A model generated the notes under the pieces. That model was not told the DNA's origin. It saw only the letters and a program-made list of their open reading frames with translations, and made no database searches. Source: Desulfobacula sp. (GTDB lineage: Bacteria > Desulfobacterota > Desulfobacteria > Desulfobacterales > Desulfobacteraceae). From it: 5,975 nt of DNA. Below are positions 4,370-5,975 of this stretch, one piece after another. Within the stretch, counting starts at the first letter, position 1. Each line of letters begins with the position of its first letter. The stretch is from the NCBI GenBank assembly GCA_029940235.1, contig JAOZRI010000152.1, positions 1 through 5,975 of the forward strand. Direction: 5' to 3'. A program made the translations under genes and the position numbers.

Positions 4370-5975
4370 TCATGCAATTTTTCTTAAAACATTGGATGAC
4401 CATTTAGAATCATTCATCTTACTTTTAAGACTTGTACCCAGCATGGACAGCAGTCCGTTGGATTGTGCTTTTTGTTCTGCTTTTGCATAAATACCTGCAG
4501 CTTTATTTGAATCATTAAGCAGAGACAATGCTGTCTCAGCAAAAAACAGTAAATCATTAAATGAGTTTAATTTTTCTAAAGCTGAATCAAGAGTAGTGGA
4601 TAAAAGCATGGACTCGGGATCATTTTGTTTGATCTGATCAAGGAGGTACCAATACTCCTTTTGGGTCTGACAAAGCTCTTTGCCCGATTCATACAGTTCA
4701 TTTACCATATTGCTATCATCTATCAAGGTTAATGCTGCCCCGGCAACAAAACAATAATCATACAGATCTTTACAGTTTTCCCTGGCTTTATTTAAAAGAT
4801 CAGATGCCCATTGATTGTCATCTAATTTGTTAATGACAATTGACGCTAATTTTACAAGATCTGAATTTGTTTTGCTGTTTTTTTCAACATTCGAATAGAT
4901 CTCTCTTATCCAGGCTTCATCTTCTATGGTTGCAGCAATGGCAGATGTCAACTCATCATAATAACTGAATGTGGAGCACTTTTCCAAAAGTTCAGTGAAA
5001 ATTGATTTCACCCAGGTTGTGTCTTTAAGATCAGAATTAATATTTATGGCAAGTTTTATAAAATCATTAAAATTAATTGTTAATGATTGTGCAAGTTTAT
5101 ACAGTTTTGCCCCATAATAGGTATCACCGGTTTTTTCTACAACATCGCCTGCAAGTATTCGCATGGGAAAGCTTGTCTTACATTCAGATTCCCTTAAAAT
5201 AAATTCTGCATAGAGATCTTTGAATTCTTCTCGTTTTTCCAGTTGGAATGTAATGGCTGTGACCCACTCTTTATCATCTTTACCGATTTCCTGAATCGCC
5301 TTGGCAGTGTTAATAAAATCAGCATTGTTTTTTACTGCAGCTTCTGCTTGCTTGAGTACGGCAATAGCAGCTTTGACATCTTTAAGATCATCTGCAAGAG
5401 CCTTGGCAAGATCCACAAGCTGAGTACAGTCCGGGTTTGTGGCAGCAGCTTTTTGATATACTGAAGATGCAAACTTTACATCCCCTGTATTTTCAAATCC
5501 AGCTTTAGCAAGTTTAAGATAATCAACAAACTTGGTGTAAACAGATTCTGCTTTTTTATAAATTGAGAGTGTGAAATCCTTATCATCTAATTTCTCTTTC
5601 ACAGTCCCGGCAAATTTAAGCAGTTCATCTCCTGATTCAATGGAGTCTGCGGCTTTTTCATATATTTTACGTGATAGTTCCTTATCATCAAGATCCTTGG
5701 CAGCGCCTTGAGCCAGAACATCAAAATCATCAGCTTTTGAAGCTTTTTCCATAGCTTTTTCATATACTTCAAGAGCTTTTTGTTTATCATTGAAAGACTC
5801 AATAACAGCCTTGGCAAAGGCTACAAAATCTACAGCTTTTGAACATTTATCAAATGCTTTATCCACAATCTCCTTGGCAAGCTCTTCATCTTTAAGATTT
5901 TTGGAAATGCTGGTGCTCAAGTCAAGAAAGTCTGAAACTTTAGTACATTTTGCAGTAGCAGCTCCCAGGATTTCT
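4370..5975 (-). CDS. Tandem 34-residue TPR-like repeat protein (5' end beyond the right edge)
   Basis: The frame is open from the window edge to TGA 4370-4372, giving 534 residues with the N-terminus missing. Nearly all of it is a solenoid of 34-residue helix-turn-helix units. The consensus is roughly DFxxLAxxhxxxLxD, then KxxAxxhYxKAexx. Fifteen units fit in strict register (residues 9-534), broken once by a 16-residue insertion at 248-263. Length and helix pattern resemble TPR or Sel1 repeats, with Ala and Tyr/Leu at the packing positions, but the fit to the classic TPR signature is shifted by about one residue. There is no signal peptide in the visible part and no catalytic motif. Such solenoids bind other proteins; the partner is unknown. 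A TTG at 5920 could be called as a start, but repeat 1 and the tail of an earlier repeat extend upstream of it, so it is an internal leucine. The 180-codon orphan follows 9 bases after the stop. Confidence 0.8.
   Translation of the reverse strand, partial: EILGAATAKCTKVSDFLDLSTSISKNLKDEELAKEIVDKAFDKCSKAVDFVAFAKAVIESFNDKQKALEVYEKAMEKASKADDFDVLAQGAAKDLDDKELSRKIYEKAADSIESGDELLKFAGTVKEKLDDKDFTLSIYKKAESVYTKFVDYLKLAKAGFENTGDVKFASSVYQKAAATNPDCTQLVDLAKALADDLKDVKAAIAVLKQAEAAVKNNADFINTAKAIQEIGKDDKEWVTAITFQLEKREEFKDLYAEFILRESECKTSFPMRILAGDVVEKTGDTYYGAKLYKLAQSLTINFNDFIKLAININSDLKDTTWVKSIFTELLEKCSTFSYYDELTSAIAATIEDEAWIREIYSNVEKNSKTNSDLVKLASIVINKLDDNQWASDLLNKARENCKDLYDYCFVAGAALTLIDDSNMVNELYESGKELCQTQKEYWYLLDQIKQNDPESMLLSTTLDSALEKLNSFNDLLFFAETALSLLNDSNKAAGIYAKAEQKAQSNGLLSMLGTSLKSKMNDSKWSSNVLRKIA
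4373..5950 (-). repeat. Array of fifteen 34-residue (102-base) coding repeats
   Basis: Unit boundaries in the partial protein are residues 9, 43, 77, 111, 145, 179 and 213 (35 residues), then an insertion at 248-263, then 264, 298, 332, 366, 400, 434, 468 and 502 (33 residues, ending at the stop). Typical units start KCSKAVDF or KASKADDF. Residues 1-8 (EILGAATA) match the end of a preceding unit. The repeats are clear in protein but diverged in DNA, so the array looks old rather than recently expanded. Confidence 0.8.

Noticed and set aside
4370..4372. TGA as a selenocysteine codon joining the repeat protein and the orphan
   Set aside because: Sulfate reducers often make selenoproteins, but the downstream RNA offers only a 5-pair AU-rich stem with a 3-base loop, not a SECIS-like element. 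The surrounding protein is a repeat end with no redox motif.
5599..5817. 72-codon minus-strand open frame inside the repeat gene
   Set aside because: It is a frame shadow of the repeats; its apparent periodicity comes from the repeat register in the real frame.

Overview
The window is AT-rich bacterial DNA. The start of an IscA/HesB-like gene, the galE sequence and the ATP-grasp protein all recall sulfate-reducing Desulfobacterota (Desulfobacterales type). That placement is an inference from remembered family resemblance, not a search result. I saw no rRNA, tRNA, CRISPR, IS element or integrase.

Layout. (1) Positions 1-68 hold the first 22 codons of a leftward gene, probably an IscA/HesB-like iron-sulfur protein. 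(2) Positions 69-308 are a divergent intergenic region. It contains a good sigma70-type promoter for the leftward gene (TTGACA-17-TAGATT on the minus strand), two short dyads that look like operators, and the leader of the rightward operon. (3) Positions 309-3789 hold three rightward genes with gaps of 19 and 27 bases, so probably one transcript. They are galE (UDP-glucose 4-epimerase), a HEAT-repeat protein fused to a degenerate response-regulator receiver domain, and a compact RimK-type ATP-grasp ligase with a TTG start. (4) Positions 3790-3817 separate two converging transcription units and hold at most a weak hairpin. (5) Positions 3818-5975 are read leftward. They encode a large solenoid protein, cut by the window edge, made of at least fifteen 34-residue TPR-like repeats. 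Next comes a 180-codon orphan gene lying in the same reading frame, separated by one TGA and three sense codons.

How the genes may work together. GalE supplies UDP-galactose for surface polysaccharide. The HEAT-receiver protein looks like a scaffold or adaptor rather than a DNA-binding regulator. The ATP-grasp enzyme would form an amide bond to an amino acid on an unknown acceptor. A HEAT-receiver adaptor next to a RimK-like ligase suggests a controlled protein- or cofactor-modification module, but only gene order supports this. The leftward pair has no recognisable enzymatic function: one member is a pure repeat scaffold and the other a soluble orphan that may act with it.

The least explained parts are the 34-residue repeat protein with its in-frame downstream orphan, and the HEAT-receiver/ATP-grasp pair.
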